A program made the position numbers and the translations under genes. This document shows, one piece after another, positions 23,811 through 32,095 of a DNA stretch of 39,392 nt. The DNA lies in contig CAMWUL010000029.1 of NCBI GenBank assembly GCA_947177445.1, positions 1 through 39,392 of the forward strand. The letters are read 5' to 3'. The notes beneath the pieces are model-generated. The model saw nothing but the letters and a program-made list of their open reading frames with translations. It did no database searches and had not been told where the DNA came from. How positions within the stretch are numbered: the stretch's first letter is position 1; every line of letters begins with the position of its first letter. The DNA is from an uncultured Lachnospiraceae bacterium (GTDB taxonomy: Bacteria; Bacillota; Clostridia; Lachnospirales; Lachnospiraceae).

Positions 23811-25532
23811 ATGAGTTTTATGGAGGAATTCAAATTCTGGCTGGAGGACGATTACTTTGACCAGGCTACAAGAGATGAACTGACAGGTATCAAGGACGAT
23901 CCCAGGGAAATCGAGGAGCGTTTTTATAAGGAGCTGGAATTCGGCACCGGAGGCCTGCGGGGGATCATCGGTGCAGGCACAAACCGCATGAACATCTATA
24001 CCGTGCGGAAGGCTACCCAGGGACTGGCCAATTTTATTTTGAAGCAGGGAACCGGGGATAAGGGGGTTGCCATCGCTTACGACTCCAGACGTATGTCTCC
24101 CGAGTTTGCCGATGAGGCGGCGCTCTGCCTGGCGGCAAACGGCATCAAGGCGTATGTGTTCGAATCTCTGCGTCCTACGCCGGAGCTTTCCTTTGCCCTC
24201 CGCACCCTGGGCTGTACCGCGGGCATCGTGGTAACGGCCAGCCACAATCCTCCTGAATACAACGGCTATAAGGTATACTGGGAGGACGGCGCCCAGGTTA
24301 CCGCTCCCAAGGACAGACAGATCATCGAAGAGGTACAGAGCATTAAGGATTACCACACTGTAAAGACCATGCCCAAGGCTCAGGCCCTGGAGAAGGGGCT
24401 GTATCAGGTCATCGGAAAGGAAATTGACGATCAGTACATGGCGGAGCTTAAGAAGCAGATTATCCATCCCGATGTAATTGCCGAAATGGCAGACGATATC
24501 AAGATCGTGTACACGCCCCTTTGCGGTACAGGCAACCTTCCGGTGCGGAGGATTTTGTCCGAGCTGGGCTTCAAGCATGTGTATGTGGTTCCAGAGCAGG
24601 AGAATCCGGATCCCGACTTTACCACGCTGGATTACCCCAACCCCGAGGATCCCAAGGCATTTACCTATGCGCTCAGGCTGGCAAAGGAAAAGGATGCGGA
24701 CATCGTTCTGGCTACGGATCCCGACGCAGACCGCCTGGGTGTTTATGCCAAGGACACAAAGACAGGAGAATATGTTTCCTTTACAGGCAACATGTCAGGT
24801 ATGCTGATCGCGGAATATATTCTCAGGGAGCGGACTGCAACGAAAACCATGCCTGCCGACCCTGCCCTGGTGACCACCATTGTGACCACCAACATGACCA
24901 GGCCCATTACGTCGGCTTATGGGGTAAAGCTGATCGAGGTGCTTACAGGCTTCAAGTTTATCGGCGAGCAGATCAAGCTTTTCGAGCAGACCGGAAGCAA
25001 TCACTATGTGTTCGGCCTGGAGGAGAGCTATGGCTGTCTGGCCGGAACCCATGCCAGGGACAAGGACGCTATCGTGGCTGTGATGTGCCTCTGCGAGGTG
25101 GCTGCCTTCTGCAAGAAGCATGGCAAAACGCTGTGGGATATGATGCTGGATACCTACGAGAAATACGGGTACTATAAAGAGAGCCAGTACACCATTACCC
25201 TGAAGGGTATCGACGGCTCCAGGCAGATCGCAGAGATTATGGATAAGCTCCGCCAGAATCCGCCCAAGGCCTTTGGGGAGAGGACCGTGCTGAAATTCCG
25301 GGATTATCAGACGGATCGTCTGGTGGATATGGTCACCGGAGAAGAGGGAAAAACGGGTCTGCCCAAGTCCAATGTGCTCTATTTTGAGCTTCCTGACGAC
25401 GAGTGGTGCTGTGCGCGTCCCTCCGGAACGGAGCCCAAGATCAAGTTTTACATGGGCGTGAAGGGCAGCGATATGGCGGATGCCCAGGCCCGGCTGGAGA
25501 AGCTGACCGAGGATCTGAAGGCAGTGCTGTAA
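23811..25532 (+). CDS. pgm: Phosphoglucomutase / phosphomannomutase
   Basis: A 573-residue alpha-D-phosphohexomutase that interconverts glucose-1-phosphate and glucose-6-phosphate, linking the phosphorylase upstream to glycolysis and UDP-sugar synthesis. The phosphoserine is S144 in TASHNPPEYNGYK. The metal-binding loop is DPDADRLG, the sugar-binding loop GLEESYG, and the phosphate-binding loop RPSGTEPKIKFY. The length matches the long Firmicutes PgcA type. Two ATGs are possible: 23805 lies only 1 nt after AGGAGGG (23797-23803), while 23811 has normal 7-nt spacing and is chosen. A GC-rich terminator follows. Confidence 0.93.
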   Translation: MSFMEEFKFWLEDDYFDQATRDELTGIKDDPREIEERFYKELEFGTGGLRGIIGAGTNRMNIYTVRKATQGLANFILKQGTGDKGVAIAYDSRRMSPEFADEAALCLAANGIKAYVFESLRPTPELSFALRTLGCTAGIVVTASHNPPEYNGYKVYWEDGAQVTAPKDRQIIEEVQSIKDYHTVKTMPKAQALEKGLYQVIGKEIDDQYMAELKKQIIHPDVIAEMADDIKIVYTPLCGTGNLPVRRILSELGFKHVYVVPEQENPDPDFTTLDYPNPEDPKAFTYALRLAKEKDADIVLATDPDADRLGVYAKDTKTGEYVSFTGNMSGMLIAEYILRERTATKTMPADPALVTTIVTTNMTRPITSAYGVKLIEVLTGFKFIGEQIKLFEQTGSNHYVFGLEESYGCLAGTHARDKDAIVAVMCLCEVAAFCKKHGKTLWDMMLDTYEKYGYYKESQYTITLKGIDGSRQIAEIMDKLRQNPPKAFGERTVLKFRDYQTDRLVDMVTGEEGKTGLPKSNVLYFELPDDEWCCARPSGTEPKIKFYMGVKGSDMADAQARLEKLTEDLKAVL

Positions 25533-25562
25533 AGTGTATAAGCTATACTTCTCATAAATTGT

Positions 25563-25605
25563 TTGTGCCGCGCTCAGGGCGTTATCGTCCCGGCGCGGCA
25601 ATTTT
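25563..25605 (+). terminator. Terminator after pgm
   Basis: GCCGCGC (25567-25573) pairs with GCGCGGC (25593-25599), flanked by TTGT and AATTTT. Confidence 0.65.
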
Positions 25606-25645
25606 GTGGGCATATGCGTTTATGGGCATCAGCGTTTTAAGGATA

Positions 25646-26731
25646 TCAGCATAAAAATTTTCCGATCAGAGGAATCCTGCGAAGCAGCGCCGACAGTACA
25701 AAGCAGACCGCAAAACAGAACAGAGAAAACAGCGGAATACACAAAATCGGAGTAAAGCTCATGCTGTGGATTCCGAAAGGAAATAAATATTCCAGAAGTC
25801 CCAGATGCATCAGATAAATTCCCAGGGTGGACAGGGAAATTTCGCGGATGAGACGGCGGGCCCGGGGAGAAAACCGGATATGTTCCACTTTTTCCGTAAA
25901 AAACAGAAAGAGAGCGGCGGAGATTAAAAACGTGAAAAAGCCGAAGCTGTCGTAAATAGCAGCGGAAGGAGTTCCTGCCCGCAGGGAAAGCAGGGCTCCC
26001 AACAGGATGTTGGCAAACACACCTGCAATTCCGCCGGCGTAAACCAGCTTCCTCCATTTTCTTTCGAGGCCGAAACGAAGCAGATAGTGGCCCAGCACAA
26101 AATATCCCAGATAGCCGCACACCATATATATGTCCGCCAGCTTCCAGAAAAATTCCACCTCATATGTGTGCCGCAGGGCCATGGTGGTTTCCTTCCCCAC
26201 CTGGAAAATCAGAAACAGCACCAGAAAATACTGCAGATTCTTTTTTTCCGCCTTTTCCACCCAGGAGCGCAGTACCGGCAGAAGGATATAAAATCCTACG
26301 GTCATGGGCACATACCAGAGATGATATTTGCCGCCGTATATTTCCATCAGTATGGCCTGCTTATCCAGCTGGTAAGCAGGGACATTGCGGCAGTCAAAGG
26401 CCGCGTAAAGACAGGTCCACACCAGGTATATGATAACCAGACGCAGAATATTGTGGGTGTACAGCTTTTTCAGGCCGATCTCTTTTTCAGGAGCTAAAAA
26501 CAAGGCGCCGCTGATCATGGCAAACACAGGGACACCGAAGCGGGATACTGCATTATAGGCATCGGCGATCTGCCAGTCCAGTTCCGTTATGGGAAGCGTA
26601 TACCAGAACTGTGCGGAAGCGTGCAGTACGATGATGCTGAAGCAGGCCAGGATCCGCAGCAGGTCCAGACTGACCATGCGCGAGCCTTCTTTTCCCTTTT
26701 CCAATTCTGGGTTTGGTTTCTGATTTTTCAT
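25646..26731 (-). CDS. Membrane acyltransferase (acyltransferase-3 family)
   Basis: A 361-residue polytopic protein with about ten hydrophobic segments, of the OafA/WecH type that O-acetylates cell-surface sugars. The family start is clear: SLDLLRILACFSIIVLHAS, with the conserved histidine H37, then FGVPVFAMISGALFL. The polar N-terminal tail is 21 residues. ATG 26731 lies 13 nt after AGGAGG, longer than usual. A second ATG (26741) only 3 nt after that site opens another frame, so initiation here is uncertain. It is divergent from the glycosyltransferase run and probably modifies the polymer they make. Confidence 0.85.
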   Translation of the reverse strand: MKNQKPNPELEKGKEGSRMVSLDLLRILACFSIIVLHASAQFWYTLPITELDWQIADAYNAVSRFGVPVFAMISGALFLAPEKEIGLKKLYTHNILRLVIIYLVWTCLYAAFDCRNVPAYQLDKQAILMEIYGGKYHLWYVPMTVGFYILLPVLRSWVEKAEKKNLQYFLVLFLIFQVGKETTMALRHTYEVEFFWKLADIYMVCGYLGYFVLGHYLLRFGLERKWRKLVYAGGIAGVFANILLGALLSLRAGTPSAAIYDSFGFFTFLISAALFLFFTEKVEHIRFSPRARRLIREISLSTLGIYLMHLGLLEYLFPFGIHSMSFTPILCIPLFSLFCFAVCFVLSALLRRIPLIGKFLC

Positions 26732-26761
26732 GGTATTCCATAAACCTCCTGCATTTTCTTC

Positions 26762-26789
26762 ATTATATTCGCTTTGGGAGATTTGTCAA
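26762..26789 (-). promoter_or_regulatory. Acyltransferase promoter
   Basis: On the minus strand a perfect TTGACA (26789-26784), 16 nt and a perfect TATAAT (26767-26762). The leader would be about 25 nt. The -35 box directly adjoins the degenerate palindromic repeat at 26791-26825. Confidence 0.75.
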
Positions 26790-26790
26790 C

Positions 26791-26825
26791 ATTGCTCCGT
26801 GAACGGCGAGGCCGTGAAAAATAAC
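26791..26825. repeat. Degenerate copy of the palindromic repeat
   Basis: ATTGCTCCGTGAACGG and GGCCGTGAAAAATAAC match the 22694-22726 palindrome with a 2-nt insertion and a few changes. It sits between two divergent promoters. Confidence 0.65.
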
Positions 26826-26841
26826 CTGTTAAGGACCTGGC

Positions 26842-26869
26842 TTGTAAAAAAAGGATAATCTGTTATAAT
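26842..26869 (+). promoter_or_regulatory. Promoter of the polysaccharide gene run
   Basis: TTGTAA (26842-26847), 16 nt, perfect TATAAT (26864-26869). Transcription would begin near 26876, so the in-frame ATG at 26877 would be leaderless and the glycosyltransferase start is better placed at 26952. Confidence 0.65.
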
Positions 26870-26901
26870 TAAGAGCATGCCAGGAAAAAGCAGGTGCAGA
26901 C

Positions 26902-26964
26902 ATGAGCGATATGTTTTTAGTGCGACAGAACAATATGATTGCGGTGAGAAGATGGAGAAAATAA
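26902..26964 (+). CDS. Possible 20-residue leader ORF
   Basis: ATG 26902 follows AGGTG (26892-26896). The frame reads MSDMFLVRQ... and ends in RRWRK with TAA at 26962-26964, overlapping the glycosyltransferase start (26952) by 13 nt. This arrangement would allow translational coupling. It may equally be chance. Confidence 0.3.
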   Translation: MSDMFLVRQNNMIAVRRWRK

Positions 26965-28316
26965 AATTTGCCGATCTGCGGAAAACTGTATATTATCTGA
27001 AACGGAATGGTCTGAAAAAGACGCTCAGCGCAGTGCGGGAGCGGGTGGACGCATCGGGGCAGGAGCCATACCTGTGGGAACCCTTATCCCAGGCGGAGCG
27101 GGAGGCCCAGCGTCGTCAGGCCGGAGATATGGGCTTTTCAGTCACCTTCAGTATTGTGACGCCCACCTACAGGACGCCGGAAAAATATCTCCGGGAGCTG
27201 ATCGAATCCCTCAGAAATCAAACCTATGACAGGTGGGAGCTGGTGCTGGCGGACGCCACCGGAGACGACAGTGTAAAGCGGGTGGCAGAATCCTATGCGG
27301 ATAAGCGCATCCGCTATAAAAAGCTTGCCCAAAACGGCGGTATCGCCGAAAACACCAATGCAGGCCTTGCGGCGGCCCGGGGAGATTATATAGGCCTTTT
27401 GGACCACGACGACGTTTTGACAGAAAACGCATTGTTTGAGATGGCCTCCGAAATAGAGCGGAGACCCGGGGACGGCGGGGCGCCCCTTTTGCTTTACTCG
27501 GATGAGGATAAGTGCAACGGGGAGATGACGGAATATTATGATCCGAACCGGAAGGAGGATTTCAACCTGGATCTTCTTTTGAGCAACAATTATATCTGCC
27601 ACTTCCTGGTGATGGAACGAGAGCTGATACAGTCTCTGGGGCTGCGGGGACAGTATGAAGGGGCTCAGGACTACGACCTGGTGCTTCGGGCGGCGGAAAG
27701 GCTGGGGGCGGAAAAAGAGCCGTGTGCGGGCCGGATCCGGCATATTCCTCTGGTGCTGTATCACTGGCGGTGTCACAGCTCATCCACAGCGGCAAACCCG
27801 GCCAGCAAGCGCTATGCCTACGAGGCGGGGCGCAGGGCGGTGCAGGAATTTGTCCGGGGAAGGCAGTGGAAGGCCAGAGCGGTGGACACGGAGCATTTGG
27901 GATTTTACCGGCTGGAATATGAAGGCAGCCTTTTTGAGAGCCGTAAGGATGTGGGCGCCGTGGGCGGCAGGATTCTCCGGGGAGGAAGGGTGGCAGGCGG
28001 AAGAATGTCCGCAGAGGGCAGGGTTTTTTATGAGGGACTTCCAGCCTCCTACAGCGGATACCTTCACCGGGCCGTTCTGCCCCAGGACGCGGAGGCGCTG
28101 GATCTTAGAAATATCCAGGTGGCGCCGCCGCTTTGGGAGATCTTTGCCCGGGCGGCGGGAGTGACCTACCGGGAGCTGCCGGATAAGCATATTTTCGACG
28201 TATCCCTTTTGCCTCCGGGCACGGATGTGACGGAGCTGAGCATACGTGTCAGTCTGGCTCTGCGGAAAGCGGGATATCGGCTTTTGTACCTTCCGGAGAG
28301 AAGCGTGGAGGTGTAG
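26952..28316 (+). CDS. Family-2 glycosyltransferase with degenerate second half
   Basis: A 454-residue protein. The N-terminal GT-A domain (about 60-310) begins FSIVTPTYRTPEKYLRELIE and carries the metal-binding DHDD in YIGLLDHDDVLTENALF. A second segment (about 335-450: VGAVGGRILRGGRVAGGRMS) resembles the later part of a second GT2 domain without its nucleotide-binding start, as in two-domain glycosyltransferases that have decayed or diverged. It probably adds a sugar to an envelope polysaccharide; donor and acceptor are unknown. The start at 26952 follows GGTGAG and fits the promoter position; an upstream in-frame ATG at 26877 is possible. It is the first gene of the polysaccharide run. Confidence 0.85.
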   Translation: MEKIKFADLRKTVYYLKRNGLKKTLSAVRERVDASGQEPYLWEPLSQAEREAQRRQAGDMGFSVTFSIVTPTYRTPEKYLRELIESLRNQTYDRWELVLADATGDDSVKRVAESYADKRIRYKKLAQNGGIAENTNAGLAAARGDYIGLLDHDDVLTENALFEMASEIERRPGDGGAPLLLYSDEDKCNGEMTEYYDPNRKEDFNLDLLLSNNYICHFLVMERELIQSLGLRGQYEGAQDYDLVLRAAERLGAEKEPCAGRIRHIPLVLYHWRCHSSSTAANPASKRYAYEAGRRAVQEFVRGRQWKARAVDTEHLGFYRLEYEGSLFESRKDVGAVGGRILRGGRVAGGRMSAEGRVFYEGLPASYSGYLHRAVLPQDAEALDLRNIQVAPPLWEIFARAAGVTYRELPDKHIFDVSLLPPGTDVTELSIRVSLALRKAGYRLLYLPERSVEV

Positions 28317-28389
28317 TCCGAAAGCAATACGCCGGAAGCTGTGTGACGGGTGAATAAAACCCGTTTACGGCGGGCGGCAGGAGAGTATG

Positions 28390-29370
28390 ATGGAAAAAAA
28401 AGTGACTGTAGTCATTCCGAATTACAACGGGATCGATTTTTTGAAGGGCTGTCTGGAAGCGCTGTTAAACCAGGAAGCCGGCACTCCCGATTTTCATGTG
28501 CTGGTGGTGGATAACGGCTCCTCGGACGGGAGTCTGGAGCTTTTGCGGGAGGAGTTTCCCGGTGTGGAGGTGGAAGCCCTTCCCGAAAACACCGGCTTCT
28601 GTCATGGGGTAAATGTGGGGATTCAAAAGGCCCGGACGCCTTATGTGATCCTTCTGAATAATGATACAAGGGTGGACTCCGGGTTTGTCAGGGCGCTGTA
28701 TGAGGCCATAGAAAAGAGGCCGAAGGCTTTTTCCGTCAGCGCCAGAATGCTTATGTGGGACAGGCCGGAGCTCATGGACGACGGGGGCGACAGGTATTGT
28801 GTTCTGGGCTGGGCCTACGCCCGGGGAAAGGGAAGGGACGCCGGAAAATACGACAAGCCTGCTGAGGTGTTTTCCGCCTGCGCCGGCGCAGCCATTTACC
28901 GCCGGCAGGCGTTTGAGCAGATTGGATTATTTGACGAAGAGCATTTTGCCTACCTGGAGGACCTGGACATAGGATGGCGGGCAAAAATTTATGGCTGGAG
29001 AAATTTCTACGAGCCCCGGGCGAAGGTGGTCCACTACGGGAGCGCCTCCAGCGGTTCCCGCTACAATGAGTGGAAGACCTCGCTGGCCGCGGCCAACAAT
29101 GTATATGTGGCGGGAAAAAATATGCCGCCCCTGCAGTGGATTCTGAACCTGCCGTTTTTGATTCTGGGATCAGCGATCAAGCTTCTCTTTTTCTGTCGAA
29201 AGGGAATGGGGGGCATATACCTGAAGGGCCTGGGAAAGGGAATCCGGAAGCTGGCCTCAAAGGCAGGGCGGGCCCACAGAATCCGCTTTCGGGCTGAATT
29301 TTTTAAAAATTATCTTGCGATTCAGGGACAGCTTTACCTGAACCTGATCCGCATTCTTAAGAAAACTTAA
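28390..29370 (+). CDS. Family-2 glycosyltransferase (rhamnosyltransferase-like)
   Basis: A 326-residue WbbL-type transferase: VTVVIPNYNGIDFLKGCLEA, then VVDNGSSDGS, NTGFCHGVNVGI, LLNNDTRV (metal motif) and EEHFAYLEDLDIGWRAKIYG (catalytic base region). The C-terminus has a hydrophobic stretch (WILNLPFLILGSAIKLLFF) and basic tail that should attach it to the inner face of the membrane. Tandem ATGs occur at 28387 and 28390; the second is better spaced from AGGAGAG (28379-28385). The rhamnose specificity is inference. Confidence 0.88.
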   Translation: MEKKVTVVIPNYNGIDFLKGCLEALLNQEAGTPDFHVLVVDNGSSDGSLELLREEFPGVEVEALPENTGFCHGVNVGIQKARTPYVILLNNDTRVDSGFVRALYEAIEKRPKAFSVSARMLMWDRPELMDDGGDRYCVLGWAYARGKGRDAGKYDKPAEVFSACAGAAIYRRQAFEQIGLFDEEHFAYLEDLDIGWRAKIYGWRNFYEPRAKVVHYGSASSGSRYNEWKTSLAAANNVYVAGKNMPPLQWILNLPFLILGSAIKLLFFCRKGMGGIYLKGLGKGIRKLASKAGRAHRIRFRAEFFKNYLAIQGQLYLNLIRILKKT

Positions 29371-29410
29371 GAAATTGCTTCATAATTTCCTAAACAGTTC
29401 TTTTTATAAT
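29354..29410 (+). promoter_or_regulatory. Repeat-rich promoter region of the sugar transferase
   Basis: Two CTTAAGA blocks (29356, 29366) are followed by CTTCATA (29378) and CCTAAAC (29389), roughly one helical turn apart, ahead of a perfect TATAAT (29405-29410) with no good -35. The layout suggests a promoter needing an activator of the OmpR type. The first two blocks also form an 8-bp inverted repeat (29354-29373) over the end of the previous gene. Confidence 0.35.
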
Positions 29411-29461
29411 AAGGACTGTGGAACATAACTGGCCGCTGCTTTCTGAAATAGAAAAAGGACA

Positions 29462-30892
29462 GTGGCCGTTTCTCGGGTGGCGCGTATGATAAAGGATAAT
29501 CAGAAGGTATTTAACCGGTTAATGGTGATCGCGGATGCTGCCATCACAGCGGCATCCTTTATGTCGGCTTATTACTTTAAGTTTTATATCCTGAATAACG
29601 GCCCCGGGATCGGTGTGCTTCCTGCCATAGAGTATTTCCGGCTGCTGATCTTTATCGTCCCGGTCTATGTGCTGATGTATTATGCCTGCAGCGTATATGC
29701 TCCCAAGAGAACGGTGCGCCGCCGCTTCGAGATATACGGCATTGTGAAGGCTAATACCATAGGGATCGTGGTTTTGATCATCATTTTGTATATGGTGGTC
29801 AGGGAGATCAATTTTTCCCGCTCCGTGATGGCCATCTTTTATGTATTCAATGTATTTTTTACCTCCTGCTTCCGGATTCTGCTCCGGAAGGGGCTGCGCA
29901 CGATCCGCAGCAGGGGCTACAACCTGAAGCATATTCTTCTGGTGGGATATTCCAGGGCCGCGGAGGAATACATTGACAGGCTTACGGACAATCCCCAGTG
30001 GGGCTACGCGGCCTGCGGCATACTGGACGACCACATTCCGGCGGGCACGCTTTACAAGGGCGTGAAGGTGCTGGGAAGGCTGGGAAATCTGGAGGTCATT
30101 CTTCCGGAAAACAAGCTGGATGAAATCGCCATCACTTTATCTCTGCAGGATTATCACAACCTGGAAAGTATCGTGGGGATCTGCGAGAAATCCGGAGTGC
30201 ACACTAAATTTATACCGGACTATAACAGCATGATTCCCAGCAAGCCTTATACGGAGGATCTGATGGGGCTTCCTGTCATCAACATCCGGTATGTGCCGCT
30301 GACCAACACGGGGAATATTTTCCTGAAGCGGGCGGCAGATATTGCAGGCTCCCTGTTGGGGATCCTGATCACCTCGCCTTTGATGCTGGTGCTGGCACTT
30401 TTGGTAAAGCTTTCCAGCCCCGGACCTGTGATTTTCCGGCAGGAGAGGGTGGGGCTCCACAACAAACCTTTTTATATGTATAAGTTTCGCTCTATGGAGC
30501 AGCAGCCTCCCGGCGAGGAAAAGAAGGCCTGGACCGTGAAGAACGATCCCAGAGTCACGGGGATCGGCAGGATCATGCGCCGGACCAGCCTGGATGAACT
30601 GCCGCAGCTGTTCAATATTCTGAAGGGAGACATGAGCCTGGTGGGCCCCCGGCCCGAGAGACCGCTTTTCGTGGAGAAGTTTCGGGAGGAGATTCCCAGG
30701 TATATGGTAAAGCACCAGGTCCGCCCCGGACTGACGGGATGGGCTCAGGTAAACGGCTTGAGAGGGGACACATCTATTCGGAAACGGATCGAATACGACC
30801 TTTATTACATTGAAAACTGGACCGTGGGATTTGACATAAAAATTATTTTTATGACGTTCTTTACGGGGTTTATTAATAAGAATGCTTACTAA
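29462..30892 (+). CDS. Undecaprenyl-phosphate sugar-phosphate transferase (polysaccharide initiation)
   Basis: A 476-residue polyprenyl-phosphate hexose-1-phosphate transferase that starts repeat-unit synthesis by loading the first sugar phosphate onto the lipid carrier. The N-terminal part has four membrane helices (about 20-125). A nucleotide-fold domain follows (HILLVGYSRAAEEYIDRL), then the bacterial sugar transferase domain (about 285-476: KRAADIAGSLLGILI, FRQERVGLHNKPFYMYKFRS, RRTSLDELPQLFNILKGDMS, VGPRPERP). Start is GTG 29462 after AAAGGA; ATG 29486 is the alternative. The sugar (glucose, galactose or an amino sugar) cannot be read. It stands between two glycosyltransferases and the LCP gene. 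Confidence 0.92.
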   Translation: MAVSRVARMIKDNQKVFNRLMVIADAAITAASFMSAYYFKFYILNNGPGIGVLPAIEYFRLLIFIVPVYVLMYYACSVYAPKRTVRRRFEIYGIVKANTIGIVVLIIILYMVVREINFSRSVMAIFYVFNVFFTSCFRILLRKGLRTIRSRGYNLKHILLVGYSRAAEEYIDRLTDNPQWGYAACGILDDHIPAGTLYKGVKVLGRLGNLEVILPENKLDEIAITLSLQDYHNLESIVGICEKSGVHTKFIPDYNSMIPSKPYTEDLMGLPVINIRYVPLTNTGNIFLKRAADIAGSLLGILITSPLMLVLALLVKLSSPGPVIFRQERVGLHNKPFYMYKFRSMEQQPPGEEKKAWTVKNDPRVTGIGRIMRRTSLDELPQLFNILKGDMSLVGPRPERPLFVEKFREEIPRYMVKHQVRPGLTGWAQVNGLRGDTSIRKRIEYDLYYIENWTVGFDIKIIFMTFFTGFINKNAY

Positions 30893-30908
30893 ACAAGGAG
30901 AAGGTATC

Positions 30909-32006
30909 ATGGCAGCAAATGAAACAAAAAAAATGAGTGCACAACAGCATGAAGCAAAGAAGAAGAGGAAAATGATCATCTTTGCGGTGGAGATCGTTAT
31001 CATTCTGGTGATGATGGTGGTATTGTATCTGGTTATGTCCAAAACGGACAGCGAGCCAAAGAGAACGGAGCTGAAAAGAGAGGACCTGGGTATTTCTCCG
31101 GAGGTGGACGAGGCCATTGAGAACGAGACCAGCCCGCTGCGGGGATATATGAACGTGGCGCTGTTCGGTGTGGATGCGGAGACGGATTCCCAGCTTTACA
31201 GAGGAAGCCGCAGTGACAGTATTATGATTGCCAGTATCAATCTGGACACCGGCGACATCAAGCTTGTGAGTGTTTATCGTGATACGTATCTGAATATCGG
31301 AACCGAGTACAGAAAGTGCAACGCCGCGTATTCCTTCGGCGGCGCAGAGCAGGCCATCAAGACCCTGAACAGTAATCTGGATCTGAATATTGAAAAGTTT
31401 GTGACAGTGGGCTACAGAGGACTCAGCGGCGTCATTGACAGCCTGGGCGGTGTCTACATTGATGTGGACAGCGAAGAGCTGAAGCATATCAACAATTATC
31501 AGATCAATATTGCCGAGGCCCTGGAATGTGAATATACGCCGGTGACGGAAACCGGCTATCAGCTGCTGAACGGCCTGCAGGCCACCGCTTACTGCCGAAT
31601 CCGTTACACCAAGGGCGACGACTTTAAGCGTACCGCAAGACAACGGGAGGTTATTAAAGCGCTGGAGGCCAAGGCGAAGGAGGCCAGCCTGGCAGACCTG
31701 ACAAAGGCTTTTGAGGCGTGCATCGACGATATCTATACCAATTTTGACAATAAGGACATTTTGGATCTGCTGGCCAATGTTGCCAATTACCGGATCGTGG
31801 ACGAGGGAGGCTTCCCCGACGAAAGTCTGCGCACAGTGGGCAATATCGGAGCCAAGGGAAGCTGCATTGTTCCTTTGGATCTGGAGGCCAATGTGGTATG
31901 GCTCCACGAGTTCCTGTTTGACGATGCAGATTACAAGGTGACGGAAACGGTTCTTGAATACAGCAAAAAAATCAATTCTGACACTGCTCAGTATGTAAAT
32001 AAATAA
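30909..32006 (+). CDS. LytR-CpsA-Psr (LCP) family protein
   Basis: A 365-residue membrane-anchored phosphotransferase of the family that moves polymer from its lipid carrier to peptidoglycan. A basic cytoplasmic tail precedes one membrane helix (about 26-46, IFAVEIVIILVMMVVLYLV). The extracytoplasmic LCP domain has the expected arginine and aspartate motifs: LFGVDAE, RSDSIMIASI, SVYRDTYL and FKRTARQREV. ATG 30909 follows AAGGAG (30895-30900); the frame extends upstream without a site. It would be the final step for the polymer built by the neighbouring enzymes. A terminator follows. Confidence 0.92.
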   Translation: MAANETKKMSAQQHEAKKKRKMIIFAVEIVIILVMMVVLYLVMSKTDSEPKRTELKREDLGISPEVDEAIENETSPLRGYMNVALFGVDAETDSQLYRGSRSDSIMIASINLDTGDIKLVSVYRDTYLNIGTEYRKCNAAYSFGGAEQAIKTLNSNLDLNIEKFVTVGYRGLSGVIDSLGGVYIDVDSEELKHINNYQINIAEALECEYTPVTETGYQLLNGLQATAYCRIRYTKGDDFKRTARQREVIKALEAKAKEASLADLTKAFEACIDDIYTNFDNKDILDLLANVANYRIVDEGGFPDESLRTVGNIGAKGSCIVPLDLEANVVWLHEFLFDDADYKVTETVLEYSKKINSDTAQYVNK

Positions 32007-32035
32007 GTTTTCAGTCGGGTATCCTGCAAACGATA

Positions 32036-32062
32036 AGGGGAGGCTTTTGGGCTTCCTCTTTT
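32036..32062 (+). terminator. Terminator after the LCP gene
   Basis: AGGGGAGGC (32036-32044) pairs with GCTTCCTCT (32051-32059), including two G-T pairs, followed by TTTT. It may be partial, since the next gene starts 34 nt on and no promoter was found between. Confidence 0.6.
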
Positions 32063-32095
32063 CCGTTGCCCAGGCGCCCCGGAAAGGGATATTGT

